From contig NZ_CP018725.1 in the NCBI RefSeq assembly GCF_001908725.1, positions 1,736,001 through 1,800,000 on the forward strand: a DNA stretch of 64,000 nt, in the 5' to 3' direction. The notes beneath the pieces are model-generated. The model did not search any database. It was not told the DNA's origin and was given only the letters and a program-made list of their open reading frames with translations. Positions within the stretch are counted from its first letter, which is position 1, and every line of letters begins with the position of its first letter. This document shows, in pieces, positions 17,873 to 28,303 of this stretch. The position numbers and the translations under genes were made by a program. Source of the DNA: Xanthomonas vesicatoria ATCC 35937. GTDB taxonomy: Bacteria; Pseudomonadota; Gammaproteobacteria; Xanthomonadales; Xanthomonadaceae.

Positions 17873-18892
17873 TCAGGGCAACGGAATCTTGTCCAGCAAC
17901 GCGGCCACCAGGCGTTCGCCGTCCCAGCCTTCTGCCGTGGCTTCGTAGCTGGGCAACACGCGGTGGCGCAGCACGTCCGGCGCAATGGCGCGAATGTCGT
18001 CCGGGGTCACGTAGTCGCGCCCGGCCAGCCATGCACGCGCACGCGCACAGCGCTCCAGCGCGATCGAACCGCGCGGGCTCGCACCCCAGGCAATGCGCCG
18101 TGCCAATGCAGGGTCGTAGCGTTGCGGGTCGCGCGAGGCCAGCACGATCTCGATCAGATAGCGCTCCAGCTGCGGTGCCAGATGCACGTCCAGCACCACG
18201 CGTCGTGCAGCGAAGACATCTTCCAGCGGAATCTTGTCCGGGACGGTCTCATGTTTTTCCAGCGTGTCGCGTGCTGCCTCACGTGCCAGGCGCAAGATTT
18301 CCGCCTCCGCATCGGCCTGCGGGTAACCGATGCGCACATGCATCAGGAACCGATCCAGCTGCGCCTCGGGCAATGGGAAGGTGCCTTCCTGCTCGATCGG
18401 GTTCTGGGTCGCCATCACCAGGAACAACTGCGGCAGCGCATAGGTGTGGCGACCAACAGTCACTTGCCGCTCGCCCATTGCCTCCAGCAACGCCGACTGC
18501 ACCTTGGCCGGTGCGCGATTGATTTCATCGGCCAGCAGGATGGGGTGGAAGATCGGCCCGGGCATGAACTCGAAACGGCTGTCCTGTGGACGCCAGATTT
18601 CGGTACCGGTCAGATCGGCCGGCAACAGATCCGGGGTGAACTGCACCCGCGCGAAGTCTGCTTCCAGTCGCGAAGCCAGCGCACGGATCGCCGTGGTCTT
18701 GGCCAGCCCGGGCGCGCCTTCGACCAGCAGATGGCCGTCTGCCAGCAAGGCGATCAACAGCCGCTCGACCAGCGCCGACTGACCGACGATGCGCTGCGCC
18801 AGCGACTCGCGCAAGGAGGTGAATTGACGATGCAGCCGGTCCTCAGCGGGCGCGGCAGCGGCTTCGGGGGGCAGTAGCGGCGGTGCGTTCAT
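17873..18892 (-). CDS. moxR: MoxR family AAA+ ATPase
   Basis: A 339-residue AAA+ ATPase, first gene of the operon. Walker A is VEGAPGLAKTTAI at about residues 57-69, Walker B is LLADEINRAP, and the MoxR-specific FxxPGPIFHPILLADEINR and MATQNPIEQEGTFPLPEAQLDRF stretches are intact. MoxR proteins are chaperone-like ATPases acting with VWA-domain proteins to activate or insert metal cofactors or assemble complexes. The order moxR, DUF58, DUF4381, batA, batB/C, batD is a complete Bat operon in one direction, so the products are expected to form one envelope-stress or maturation machine. Confidence 0.9.
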   Translation of the reverse strand: MNAPPLLPPEAAAAPAEDRLHRQFTSLRESLAQRIVGQSALVERLLIALLADGHLLVEGAPGLAKTTAIRALASRLEADFARVQFTPDLLPADLTGTEIWRPQDSRFEFMPGPIFHPILLADEINRAPAKVQSALLEAMGERQVTVGRHTYALPQLFLVMATQNPIEQEGTFPLPEAQLDRFLMHVRIGYPQADAEAEILRLAREAARDTLEKHETVPDKIPLEDVFAARRVVLDVHLAPQLERYLIEIVLASRDPQRYDPALARRIAWGASPRGSIALERCARARAWLAGRDYVTPDDIRAIAPDVLRHRVLPSYEATAEGWDGERLVAALLDKIPLP

Positions 18893-19247
18893 AGGTCCAG
18901 TGTGACCGATTCGAACGCGATTGGTTCACTTGCAGATGGTCAAAGTTCAGTAATTGTAGAACCTCTGCCCTGCGTCACGAACGCGGAAGACCTGAGCCTG
19001 CTGCGTCCTTGCAAGCAAGTATCGGAAGAAATTCGAGATCTTGTCCTCTCGATAATCTCTCCTGAGCTGTTTCCGATACGGCACTCTCGGTCAACCGTGT
19101 AGTCAGAACGGGCGGACCCAAGTTCGCATACAGTGGAACGGCTATGCGGCACGGGCGCGGGTCATGATCGCCCAACACCAATCGGCTGCCGTAGAACATT
19201 GATCACCGACCAACGCCCTGTGCGGCCATGGGTAGCCAGCGTCGCCA
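18893..19247. other. AT-richer intergenic stretch upstream of the moxR operon
   Basis: It must hold the moxR promoter on the minus strand. Its base composition is visibly less GC-rich than the flanking moxR operon and continues the low-GC composition of the 3' half of pilQ. A 66-codon plus-strand frame from a GTG at 18902 to 19102 is open but unrecognised, and I do not call it a gene. Confidence 0.5.
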
Positions 19248-19275
19248 TAAAAAAGGCCGCTTTCGCGGCCTTTTC
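19248..19275 (-). terminator. Rho-independent terminator of the pil operon
   Basis: Minus-strand AAGGCCGCGAAAGCGGCCTT forms a GNRA-capped stem followed by seven T residues, 15 bases past the pilQ stop. Confidence 0.9.
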
Positions 19276-19289
19276 TTGACTCTATCCGA

Positions 19290-21188
19290 TTACGGAGTTG
19301 CGCTCGCAACCCGCAGCACCTTCGGTGTCACAAAGACCAAGAGCTCAGCCTTTTCTTTGCTGCGGCCACGCTTCTTGAAAAGATTTCCAAGGAAGGGGAT
19401 ATCACCCAGGAACGGCACCTTGGCAATACTTTCGCGATCGGTAAACTCATATACGCCGCCGATGACCACAGTTTCGCCATCGCCAACCAGTACCGCCGTA
19501 TTAACTTCCCGGCGATTAATCTCTGGAACCGTGCCATAGAGCGGCAAGTTAATGAAGCGGGCGACCTCGTCCTTCTTGACATTCATGTTCAAGAAGACCC
19601 GATTGTCATTGGTAATGGTCGGAGTCACCTTCAACTCCAAGAGCACCTCTTTAAACTGCACATTCGCTTGAGATTGGCCACTCGCACCACCGCCACTGAT
19701 CGTGACGTAGCCAATTTCCCGCCCTTGCTTAATGACTCCCTCTCGTTGATTCGAGGTCACGATTCGCGGATTTGAAACCACCTCGCCTCGCCCCTCCTCT
19801 TGCATCGCAGATAACTCCATATCCAAGGCGAAATTACGCCCAAGTAACGTGTATGCGATTGCGCCGGCCGTATTAGTGGTGAAAGTGCCAGCGGGAAGGT
19901 TAAAGTTCAGGCCACCAGGAACGTTGTGAATGCCATTATTCAAGATCGAAACATTATTGGTGGTGCTACCGCTAATTACTCCGGTGTTTCCACCATATTG
20001 CTGACGACCAGCAATACCGAACCGGGCACCTAGGTCGCGCGCAAACGTGTCCGTGGCGATCACAATCCGGCTTTCAATCAGCACTTGATCCACCGGGCGG
20101 TCGATATGCGAGATCAGCTCGCGCATCTGCGCGACCTTCTTCGGGATATCGCTGATCATCAGGGTATTTGTGCGGTCGTCGGCAACTAGGCGCCCGCGCG
20201 GCGACAGAAACCCATTGTCCTGTCCCGCACCTCCACCCTGGCCACCACCGCCACCGCCACCGCTGCCAATGCCTTTGGCTTCGGTCAACGCCTTAAAGAT
20301 CGCGCCCGCATTGTGATAGTTGATCTGCACGTAATCGGTGATCAGGTCCTCACGGTTCTCGATCGCGATGCGGGCGTCTTCCTTGTCCTGCTCGAACTTG
20401 GCCAGCTCCGGCTGCGGGGCGACCCACACCACGCCGCCGTCGCGGCGCTTGTCCAGGCCCTTGGCGCGCAGAACGATGTCCAGCGCCTGGTCCCACGGCA
20501 CGTTCATCAGGCGCAGGGTCACATTGCCCTGTACGGTGTCGGAGGCCACGATGTTGAGGTTGGACTCTTCGGCGATCAGCTGCAGCACGGTGCGCACCGG
20601 CACGTCCTGGAAGTTGAACGTCACCGGGCGGCCGCTGTAGCCACGCGCTGCAATTTGCGCGGCCGCCTGGGTCACCGCTGCCGGGCTCACGCCGCCGACC
20701 GCCGGCTGGCCCTTGCGCGGGGTGATCTCGACCACGTATTCGTTGCCGGTCTGGTAGGCCAGCGAGTCGAACGCACCCTTGGTCGACAGCACCAATTGCG
20801 AGCCCGAACCGGACGGCTTGACCTCGACACGCTGCACCGGCGTTGCAAAATCGGTGACATTGAGCGGGCGCTGCAGCTCGGCAGGCAGACGGGCGTTGCT
20901 GATATCCACCAGCACGCTGTCGCCCTGGGTCCGCAGGTCCGGGCTGGCACCCTGGCCGTCGAACTTCAGGATCAGACGGCCAGCGCCATCTTCGCCGCGT
21001 TTGAAATCGATCTTGGACACTGCCAGGCTCGCTGGAGCGGCCTTGACCGGATCCTGCGCAGGCTGGGTCAACGCGGCGGCTGCGAACGAGCTGCCACTGG
21101 CCACCGCCAGCGCGAACCCCAACGCGCAGGCCTGGAGCATCGCGTGGCGTCGAACCGGACGCAGCCGCTGGGCATTGGAAAACGTCAT
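19290..21188 (-). CDS. pilQ: Type IV pilus secretin PilQ
   Basis: A 632-residue outer-membrane secretin through which the pilus passes. It has a signal peptide to about residue 38, AMIN-type peptidoglycan-binding region (SKIDFKRGEDGAGRLILKF and onward), an STN/N0 region (FNFQDVPVRTVLQLIAEESN), an N1 domain, a glycine-rich linker (GSGGGGGGGQGGGAGQ) and the secretin domain with ESRIVIATDTFARDLGARFG and the C-terminal VPFLGDIPFLGNLFK signature. The ATG at 21188 has AGGGGAT upstream; an ATG at 21218 lacks a ribosome site. The last 800 or so bases (secretin domain) are much less GC-rich than the first half: 19921-19980 has 23 G/C of 60, 20401-20460 has 48 of 60, suggesting recombination. Confidence 0.95.
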   Translation of the reverse strand: MTFSNAQRLRPVRRHAMLQACALGFALAVASGSSFAAAALTQPAQDPVKAAPASLAVSKIDFKRGEDGAGRLILKFDGQGASPDLRTQGDSVLVDISNARLPAELQRPLNVTDFATPVQRVEVKPSGSGSQLVLSTKGAFDSLAYQTGNEYVVEITPRKGQPAVGGVSPAAVTQAAAQIAARGYSGRPVTFNFQDVPVRTVLQLIAEESNLNIVASDTVQGNVTLRLMNVPWDQALDIVLRAKGLDKRRDGGVVWVAPQPELAKFEQDKEDARIAIENREDLITDYVQINYHNAGAIFKALTEAKGIGSGGGGGGGQGGGAGQDNGFLSPRGRLVADDRTNTLMISDIPKKVAQMRELISHIDRPVDQVLIESRIVIATDTFARDLGARFGIAGRQQYGGNTGVISGSTTNNVSILNNGIHNVPGGLNFNLPAGTFTTNTAGAIAYTLLGRNFALDMELSAMQEEGRGEVVSNPRIVTSNQREGVIKQGREIGYVTISGGGASGQSQANVQFKEVLLELKVTPTITNDNRVFLNMNVKKDEVARFINLPLYGTVPEINRREVNTAVLVGDGETVVIGGVYEFTDRESIAKVPFLGDIPFLGNLFKKRGRSKEKAELLVFVTPKVLRVASATP

Positions 21189-21207
21189 CGTGCTATCCCC
21201 TATCACT

Positions 21208-21741
21208 TTATTGATCATCCAATGCGAGCGCGGCCGGCCGTTCAAGCCATCCACCCGCACCGTCCGGCACAAGTTCAATCAGCTCGATGCGGTCTTCGTA
21301 GACCCCGGTTACCCGGCCATCGCTCTGTCCCAGATACACCCCCGGCCGCACCCGGTATGTCACCTTGTCCGGTGCCATCACCAGCGCGATCAGGCCCGAG
21401 CCGCCTCCAATGGTCCCCACCATGTCGAGGGCGTCGAGCGGGAAGGCTTCCAACGGTTCCTTGCGCCGGTTCGGATCCGGACGCGTACCGTTGCCGCCTT
21501 CCGCACTGACCCAGGCATCGCTGAACGGGTCGCGCATCACCTGCGCCGAGTATTCGAACGTCTCGAACTGCTGCATCACCGGCAACGGCTCCAGCGGCGG
21601 CGCAGGACGCGCACGCACTTCGGCCACCCAGGCTTCCAGATTCGGTGCATCGCCGGGCGTACTGGTCACGCCGCGCGTACATGCCGGCAATACTGCAATT
21701 AGCGCCACGCAAGAGAGGATCTTGAGCAATTTCATGGTCAT
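21208..21741 (-). CDS. pilP: Type IV pilus biogenesis lipoprotein PilP
   Basis: A 177-residue inner-membrane lipoprotein linking the PilMNO platform to the PilQ secretin. The signal ends in a lipobox (AVLPAC, Cys at about residue 21), followed by a Pro-rich linker and the compact beta domain (PLDALDMVGTIGGGSGLIAL, YRVRPGVYLGQSDGRV). Length and order are those of the family. Its ATG (21741) overlaps the pilO TGA as ATGA. Confidence 0.93.
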   Translation of the reverse strand: MTMKLLKILSCVALIAVLPACTRGVTSTPGDAPNLEAWVAEVRARPAPPLEPLPVMQQFETFEYSAQVMRDPFSDAWVSAEGGNGTRPDPNRRKEPLEAFPLDALDMVGTIGGGSGLIALVMAPDKVTYRVRPGVYLGQSDGRVTGVYEDRIELIELVPDGAGGWLERPAALALDDQ

Positions 21742-22403
21742 TGGCCGCCCTTCTTCGCAGCGTCGGCAGCAGCCTTCTCCTGCTCGGCCATTTCCTCATC
21801 GTCCAGATAACGATAGGTCTTGACCGTGCCTGACAGCTCCAGCGCACCGCGCGGCGTGATGCCGGCCTTGGCGTCCTTGGGCTTGAGGTTGATGTCGTGC
21901 ATGGTCAGGATCACCACGCGCGGCAGCGAGGCCACGCCGCTGACGAAGGCACCGAACTGGTGGTAACTGCCCACCATGCGCAGGGCAATCGGCTTCTCGG
22001 CGTAAAACTCCTTCGGCGATTCCGGACCCGGCTGGAACAACTCATTCGACAGGCCGCTGGACAGCGCGGTCTGCGAGATGTCGATGATCAGGTCCGGCAT
22101 TTCGGTCTTGCTGGGCAGCTGACGCAGCATCTGCTGCAGCACCTGTTCCATCTGCGCGAGCTGCTGCTTGAGCGGCTCCAGATTCACCGCCCGCCCCTGC
22201 TGGGTCTCGAACTCGGTGCGCAGCTGGGATTCGGTACCTTCCAGCCCTTCGAGTTCATCGCGCTTGCTGCTGATGAGCAAAAACCAGGCCAGCACCATGA
22301 TGAACAGGCCGACCACCACGCAGAACACGATGCGTGCCTGCTGCGGCCAACCACCGATGTTGTTGAAGTCCAGATCGCTGAGCTTGAATGATTTCTTACT
22401 CAT
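21738..22403 (-). CDS. pilO: Type IV pilus biogenesis protein PilO
   Basis: A 221-residue bitopic inner-membrane protein. A short cytoplasmic N terminus (KKSFKLSDLDFNNIGGWPQ), one membrane helix (IVFCVVVGLFIMVLAWFLLI), a periplasmic coiled coil (SKRDELEGLEGTESQLRTEF, PLKQQLAQMEQVLQQMLRQL), and a ferredoxin-like domain with the conserved SVPxE-type replaced by FYAEKPIALRMVGSYHQFG. It dimerises with PilN. Its ATG overlaps the pilN TGA as ATGA at 22400-22403. Confidence 0.93.
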   Translation of the reverse strand: MSKKSFKLSDLDFNNIGGWPQQARIVFCVVVGLFIMVLAWFLLISSKRDELEGLEGTESQLRTEFETQQGRAVNLEPLKQQLAQMEQVLQQMLRQLPSKTEMPDLIIDISQTALSSGLSNELFQPGPESPKEFYAEKPIALRMVGSYHQFGAFVSGVASLPRVVILTMHDINLKPKDAKAGITPRGALELSGTVKTYRYLDDEEMAEQEKAAADAAKKGGQ

Positions 22404-23184
22404 GACGCCGCCCCCTCCTGCGGCCGATTGGCAGGCGCCGGCGCTGCCTGCGGTGCAGCTGCAGGTGTGCTCGGCGGCGTTGCAGGCGCGGGCGCAGCTG
22501 CCGGGGCAGCAGGCGTCGTACCAGCCGGCGTGGCACCCGGTGCAGTGGCGCCCGGCGTGGCCGGATCCACTACCGCCGGCGTGGCACCGTTCTTGTCAGC
22601 CTCGTTCGGATTGGCCAGCTTGACCTTCAGCGTAAACACGTAAGGCAAGGTCTTGGTGTCCATCGACGAAGCGGCAGGCTGGCCGGCGGCCTTGTCCTGG
22701 CTCTTGGCCTCGATGATCGACAAATCCGGGTTGGTCATCCACCCCGAGCCTTCCAGGTTGCGCATGTACGCGCTGACGCGCGCATTGGACTGCGAGCGGC
22801 CCTCCAGGGTCAGGATGTCACCGTCCTGCTTGATGTTGGTCAGCGCCACGCCATCGGGAATGGTGCGAACCAGAGAATCAAACAGGTGCACCATCTGCGA
22901 GCGGTTGGCCTGCAGCTCCTCGATCACCTTCTTGCGCGCAAGCAGGCGGTCCTTCTTCTTGTCGAGCTCCTTGATCTCTTCGTTCTGCGCCTTGACCTTG
23001 TCGATCTCGGCGGTCAGGAACGCATTGCGCTCTGTCTGGCCGCTGATCTGCGCGTCGTAGTAGAACCAGATCAGCGCCGACAACAGCACGCCGCCTAGCG
23101 CGGCGAAGCCCAGCATCGAATAGAACTCACGCTCGCGCGCCTTCCGGCGCTCGGCGCGCCAGGGCAATAGATTGATTCTTGCCA

Positions 23185-23185
<1 letters not shown>
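22400..23185 (-). CDS. pilN: Type IV pilus biogenesis protein PilN
   Basis: A 261-residue bitopic protein. The N terminus MARINLLPWRAERRKARER carries the INLLPWR motif that binds PilM, then a membrane helix, a coiled coil (VKAQNEEIKELDKKKDRLLA) and a ferredoxin-like periplasmic domain. The last 55 or so residues are an unusual Pro/Ala/Thr-rich tail not needed for the fold, probably disordered in the periplasm. It overlaps pilM by one base (TGATG). Confidence 0.93.
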
Positions 23186-24320
<1,135 letters not shown>

Positions 24321-24458
24321 GCCCTTCACGCGCAAGGCAATGACCCCGCGACCGTGACCCCAGTGCTGTCTTCTGCGATCCCCAGAGTTCGGCCCCAGCC
24401 AAACTCGGCGTCATCTATACTCTGTGACCAAGAAATCTGCAATCGGAATCTCTCTTAC

Positions 24459-26888
24459 ATGCCCCGTATTCGCCGTTGGCTGGGCTGGATCCTGGCCACG
24501 CTCGTTGTGCTCGCACTGCTCGGCGCTATTGCTGCCGGCGGCCTGTATTACGCCATTTCCTCCAAGTTGCCGGACGTGCAGTCGCTCAAGCAGGTCGAGC
24601 TGCAGGAGCCGATGTACGTCTATTCCAGCGACGGCCGCCTGATGGCCGTCTACGGCGAGACCCGGCGCTATCCGATCCAGATGAAGGACGTGCCGCTGCG
24701 CCTGAAGCAGGCCTTCCTGGCGACCGAGGACGCGCGCTTCTACGAGCACGGGGGCGTGGACTACAAGGGCATCGCCCGCGCGGTGTGGCTGCTGGCCAGT
24801 ACCGACGCCAAGCGCGTGCCGGGCGGCTCGACCATCACCCAGCAGGTGGCGCGGCAGTTCTTCCTCAGTTCCGAATACAGCTACACCCGCAAGCTCGCCG
24901 AGATCCTGCTAGCGCGCAAGATCGAGAGTGAACTGAGCAAGGACGAGATCTTCGAGCTGTATCTCAACAAGAGCTTCTTCGGCAATCGCGCCTACGGCGT
25001 CGGTGCCGCCGCCGAGTACTACTACGGCAAGAAGATGAGCGAGCTGAGCCTGGACGAGATGGCCTCGCTGGCCGGCATCCCCAAGTTCCCGTCCAGCGGA
25101 AATCCGATCAGCAACCCTGAGCGTGCCCAGGAACGTCGCGACTACTACGTGCTGCAACGCATGGCCGACCTGGGCTTCGTCAGCCAGGCCGAAGCCGATG
25201 CCGCCAAGGCGGTGCCAATGCACGCCAAGCCGCATGAGCCGCCGGTCGAGGTGTACGCCCCGTACGTGGCCGAGCTGGTGCGCCAGGAGATGATCGCCAA
25301 GTACGGCGGCGATGTGCTCAACAAGGGCTACCACGTCACCACCACCATCGATTCCACCCTGCAGACCGGTGCCGACGCAGCGGTTGCCGAAGGCCTGCGC
25401 CTGTACGACCACCGCCATGGCTGGCACGGTGTGGAGCAGCATTTCGATGTCGCCGCCGATGCGGATGCGCCGGCCCTGGCCAAGCATCTGTCGGGCGCTT
25501 TTACCCAGGGCGGCCTGCGCGCAGTCATCGTGGCGCGCACCAATGCAGACGGCGGCGTCACCGTCGTGCAGAGCGACAAGACCGAGTTGACCCTGCCAGC
25601 CAGCGCCAGCCGCTGGACCAACAAGACCCCGGCCAAGCTGCTGACGCGCGGCGACCTGACCCGCATCCGCGCTGGCGAGAAAGAAGGCGAATGGATCATC
25701 GACCAGCTGCCGCGCGGCCAGGCGGCGCTGGTGTCGCTGGATGCCAACAGCGGCGCATTGCGCGCCCTGGTCGGCGGTTTCAGCTTCGCCGGCAACAAGT
25801 TCAATCGCGCCACCCAGGCACGCCGCCAGCCCGGCTCCAGCTTCAAGCCGTTCGTGTATGCGTCGGCGTTTGAAAAAGGCTTCAACCCGGCCTCGATCGT
25901 GCTGGATGCGCCAGTGGTGTTCCGCGATCGTCGCGGCAAGACCTGGTCCCCTCAGAACGATGGCGGCGGCTTCCGCGGCCCAATGCGGCTGCGCGAGGCA
26001 CTGGTGCAATCGCGCAACCTGGTGTCAGTGCGTCTGCTGGATGCGATCGGCGTCGATTTCGCACGCAAATACATCAGTCAGTTCGGTTTCCAGGAGGCCG
26101 AGTTGCCGCCCAACCTGTCGATGTCGCTGGGTACCGCGTCGCTGACGCCGCTATCGGTGGCCCGTGGCTACGCGGTGTTCGCCAACGGCGGTTCGCGCGT
26201 GGACACCTGGATCGTGGACGAAGTGAAAGACCGCGACGGCACCGTGGTGTTCAAGGAAGTGCCCGCAGTGGCCTGCCGTACCTGTGCGATGCAGGGCGGC
26301 ACGGCCGCGCCGGTAAGCCAGGTGGTGGATGGGTTCAACTTCGGCGCTCAGGCGCCGGCCACTCCACCTGCGGCTCCATCGACCGATGCGGCGCCGACGC
26401 CAGCAGAAACCGCGCCGGCGGCAATTGCCGAAACCAAGATCGCGCCGCGCGCCATCGATGCACGCACCGCCTACCAGTTGGTGTCGATGATGCGCGATGT
26501 GGTTCAGCGCGGCACCGGCACCGCGGCCAAGGTACTGGGACGCGAAGACGTGGGCGGCAAGACCGGCTCGACCAACGATCACCGCGACGCCTGGTTCTCC
26601 GGCTTCGGCGGCCCGTATGCCACCACCGTGTGGGTGGGCCGCGACGACTTCCGCTCGCTCGGTTATCGCGAGTACGGCGGCAAGGCCGCACTGCCGATCT
26701 GGATCGACTACATGCGCGTGGCGCTGAAGGACAAGCCGATCGCCGCCAACGACCCGCCCGAGGGCATGACCCAGGCCACCATCAATGGCGCGGTGGAATG
26801 GGTCAAGAACGAAGACCTGGATCGCCTGCAGGATTACGACTACGGCCTGCAGGAACAGCAGGACGAGAAGGCGTTCGATATTTTTTAA
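24459..26888 (+). CDS. mrcA: Penicillin-binding protein 1A (bifunctional glycosyltransferase/transpeptidase)
   Basis: An 809-residue class A PBP that polymerises and cross-links peptidoglycan. After a short cytoplasmic start ([10 protein letters not shown]) and a membrane anchor, the GT51 domain shows [28 protein letters not shown] and [14 protein letters not shown]. The transpeptidase domain has SxxK in [12 protein letters not shown], SxN in QSRNLVSVR and KTG in GGKTGSTND. An OB-like insert lies between, and a Pro/Ala-rich insert (about 630-660) precedes the last motif. The ATG at 24459 is chosen since translation from it begins with the anchor; upstream in-frame codons are not protein-like. 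It diverges from pilM, an arrangement known in many proteobacteria. A GGGATTCGGA repeat begins a few bases after its TAA. Confidence 0.94.
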   Translation: MPRIRRWLGWILATLVVLALLGAIAAGGLYYAISSKLPDVQSLKQVELQEPMYVYSSDGRLMAVYGETRRYPIQMKDVPLRLKQAFLATEDARFYEHGGVDYKGIARAVWLLASTDAKRVPGGSTITQQVARQFFLSSEYSYTRKLAEILLARKIESELSKDEIFELYLNKSFFGNRAYGVGAAAEYYYGKKMSELSLDEMASLAGIPKFPSSGNPISNPERAQERRDYYVLQRMADLGFVSQAEADAAKAVPMHAKPHEPPVEVYAPYVAELVRQEMIAKYGGDVLNKGYHVTTTIDSTLQTGADAAVAEGLRLYDHRHGWHGVEQHFDVAADADAPALAKHLSGAFTQGGLRAVIVARTNADGGVTVVQSDKTELTLPASASRWTNKTPAKLLTRGDLTRIRAGEKEGEWIIDQLPRGQAALVSLDANSGALRALVGGFSFAGNKFNRATQARRQPGSSFKPFVYASAFEKGFNPASIVLDAPVVFRDRRGKTWSPQNDGGGFRGPMRLREALVQSRNLVSVRLLDAIGVDFARKYISQFGFQEAELPPNLSMSLGTASLTPLSVARGYAVFANGGSRVDTWIVDEVKDRDGTVVFKEVPAVACRTCAMQGGTAAPVSQVVDGFNFGAQAPATPPAAPSTDAAPTPAETAPAAIAETKIAPRAIDARTAYQLVSMMRDVVQRGTGTAAKVLGREDVGGKTGSTNDHRDAWFSGFGGPYATTVWVGRDDFRSLGYREYGGKAALPIWIDYMRVALKDKPIAANDPPEGMTQATINGAVEWVKNEDLDRLQDYDYGLQEQQDEKAFDIF

Positions 26889-27424
26889 GAGCCGGGATTC
26901 GGAAATGGGGAATCGGAACGGCGTGGCCGGTCCGGTTCCCTTTTTTCTTGGGCGGGTGAGGCGGACGCGGCACGGACGCGGCGTTCCGGGTGCCCAAGCA
27001 GAGCGCTGCCGCGGGCGGCGCTGACTAGCGGGCCGACGCCTCGGTGGCGTTGGAGCGTTGGTGTCAATTTTGCTCCTTACGCGCTGCCCGTTTGTTTGCC
27101 TCGCTAACGCCCTCGGCGTCATGCGTAAGGCGCGAACCCAAGCCACGCCCGACCTGCAACGACTCGCTGCCGACCATGCTGTCAGCGGCCATGGACTGCA
27201 CCGCGCGCGTCTGTACTGCAGTTTGAATAAAGACGGTAGTGCACGCTGGCACCTGGCAGCTGACTGCCAGGCACGCGACCCGCAGCTGAGCCTTGCTGCC
27301 CATCGCCTCATTGGAGCGAGATCGGAAGCAGGATGCAGCTCGTCGTCGAGGTGCACGCCGTGTTCGCCATGTCTTCATCTGGCTGATGTAGAGTCGAACG
27401 CAGGTTCATCTGGGGAGCCCGGTC
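26889..27424. other. 536-bp intergenic stretch with a stop-codon-proximal repeat
   Basis: A single GGGATTCGGAAATGGGGAATCGG repeat unit set, related to the paired repeats elsewhere, occupies 26893-26916, 5 bases after the PBP1A stop. The rest has an open frame overlapping the following gene (27058-27573) with no recognisable features; I do not accept it as coding. The end must contain the promoter of the next gene. Confidence 0.5.
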
Positions 27425-28072
27425 ATGCATCACGCACGCCAACACGCCGATACGCGCACCCGGGAACGCCGTCATCGGCTCGCCCACGAGGCCGCAAGAC
27501 TAATGGCCGAAGGCGGTATTCGCGATTTCCACCAGGCCAAGCTCAAGGCCGCCAGCCGGCTCGGTATTCATGACGACGCATCGCTGCCATGCAACCGCGA
27601 GATCGAAGACGCGCTACGCGAGTATCAGCGTCTGTTCGCCGGGCCAGACCATGCAACGCGCTTGCGCCAACGCCGCGAAGCGGCCTTGCGTGCGCTGGAA
27701 TTTCTGAGCCCGTTCCAGCCGCGGTTGACCGGCCCAGTGCTGGACGGCACCGCCGATGCCAACGCGCCGGTGCAGTTGCAGCTGCATAGCGATGACCCGG
27801 ACGCCGTGCAGCGCTTCCTGGAAGAACACCGCATTCCTGCGGAAGCGCGCACACGCCGCCTGCGGCTGGACCGCGAGCGTAGCGGCGATTTTCCGGTCTG
27901 GCTGTTCAGTGCTGAGGAACTGACGTTCGATCTGACGGTACTGCCCTACGACGCGCTGCGTCAGGCGCCGCTATCGCAGCTGGACGAGAAACCGATGCAA
28001 CGCGCCTCGGCTGCACAATTGCGACAGGTGCTCGCCGAACAAGAAAGCGCGGATGACCAGCAACGCCGTTGA
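27425..28072 (+). CDS. Conserved-looking hypothetical protein
   Basis: A 215-residue soluble protein with no signal peptide or membrane span. I do not recognise the family by name. The N-terminal half is helical and rich in Arg and His (RTRERRHRLAHEAARLMAEG, FHQAKLKAASRLG, EIEDALREYQRLF); the middle has beta-like stretches (FQPRLTGPVLDGTADANAPV, VQLQLHSDDPDAVQRFLEEH) that could form a small alpha/beta domain resembling a nucleotidyltransferase core, and then FPVWLFSAEELTFDLTVLPY. A GGGAG ribosome site precedes the ATG. Codon use is like that of neighbouring genes and the frame is long, so it is probably real. It stands alone, convergent with gltA, so context gives no hint. Confidence 0.75.
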   Translation: MHHARQHADTRTRERRHRLAHEAARLMAEGGIRDFHQAKLKAASRLGIHDDASLPCNREIEDALREYQRLFAGPDHATRLRQRREAALRALEFLSPFQPRLTGPVLDGTADANAPVQLQLHSDDPDAVQRFLEEHRIPAEARTRRLRLDRERSGDFPVWLFSAEELTFDLTVLPYDALRQAPLSQLDEKPMQRASAAQLRQVLAEQESADDQQRR

Positions 28073-28247
28073 GCTGCGCACACAATGCCGGTGCATTGGG
28101 CGCATGCGCGCAGCTTCCCACACTGCCCCGTCATCTCGTGCAATCACAAAGAGGGCAATGACAGCGCCGCGATGACTGGTACCAACACCAGCCCATCAAT
28201 GCCCGGTCCGTCTTGGCGAACGCCCAATTTCGATGACGGCGCCAGGC

Positions 28248-28276
28248 AAAAAAAAACGCCCCGCAATGCGGGGCGT
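28248..28276 (-). terminator. Rho-independent terminator of gltA
   Basis: Minus-strand ACGCCCCGCATTGCGGGGCGT is a 9-bp stem with a 3-base loop followed by eight T residues, 28 bases past the gltA stop. It may also stop transcription of the convergent hypothetical gene, where a shorter T-run is present. Confidence 0.9.
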
Positions 28277-28303
28277 TCGTTTATGCAAACAACCTTGAGC
28301 CGA

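Noticed and set aside
20220..20280. Glycine run in pilQ as a frameshift or misassembly
   Set aside because: The frame stays open on both sides and secretins commonly carry such a flexible Gly-rich linker between N1 and the pore domain.
27058..27573. Open frame before and overlapping the hypothetical gene
   Set aside because: It overlaps the well-started hypothetical gene by 149 bases and its residues show no family features. The start region has no ribosome site.
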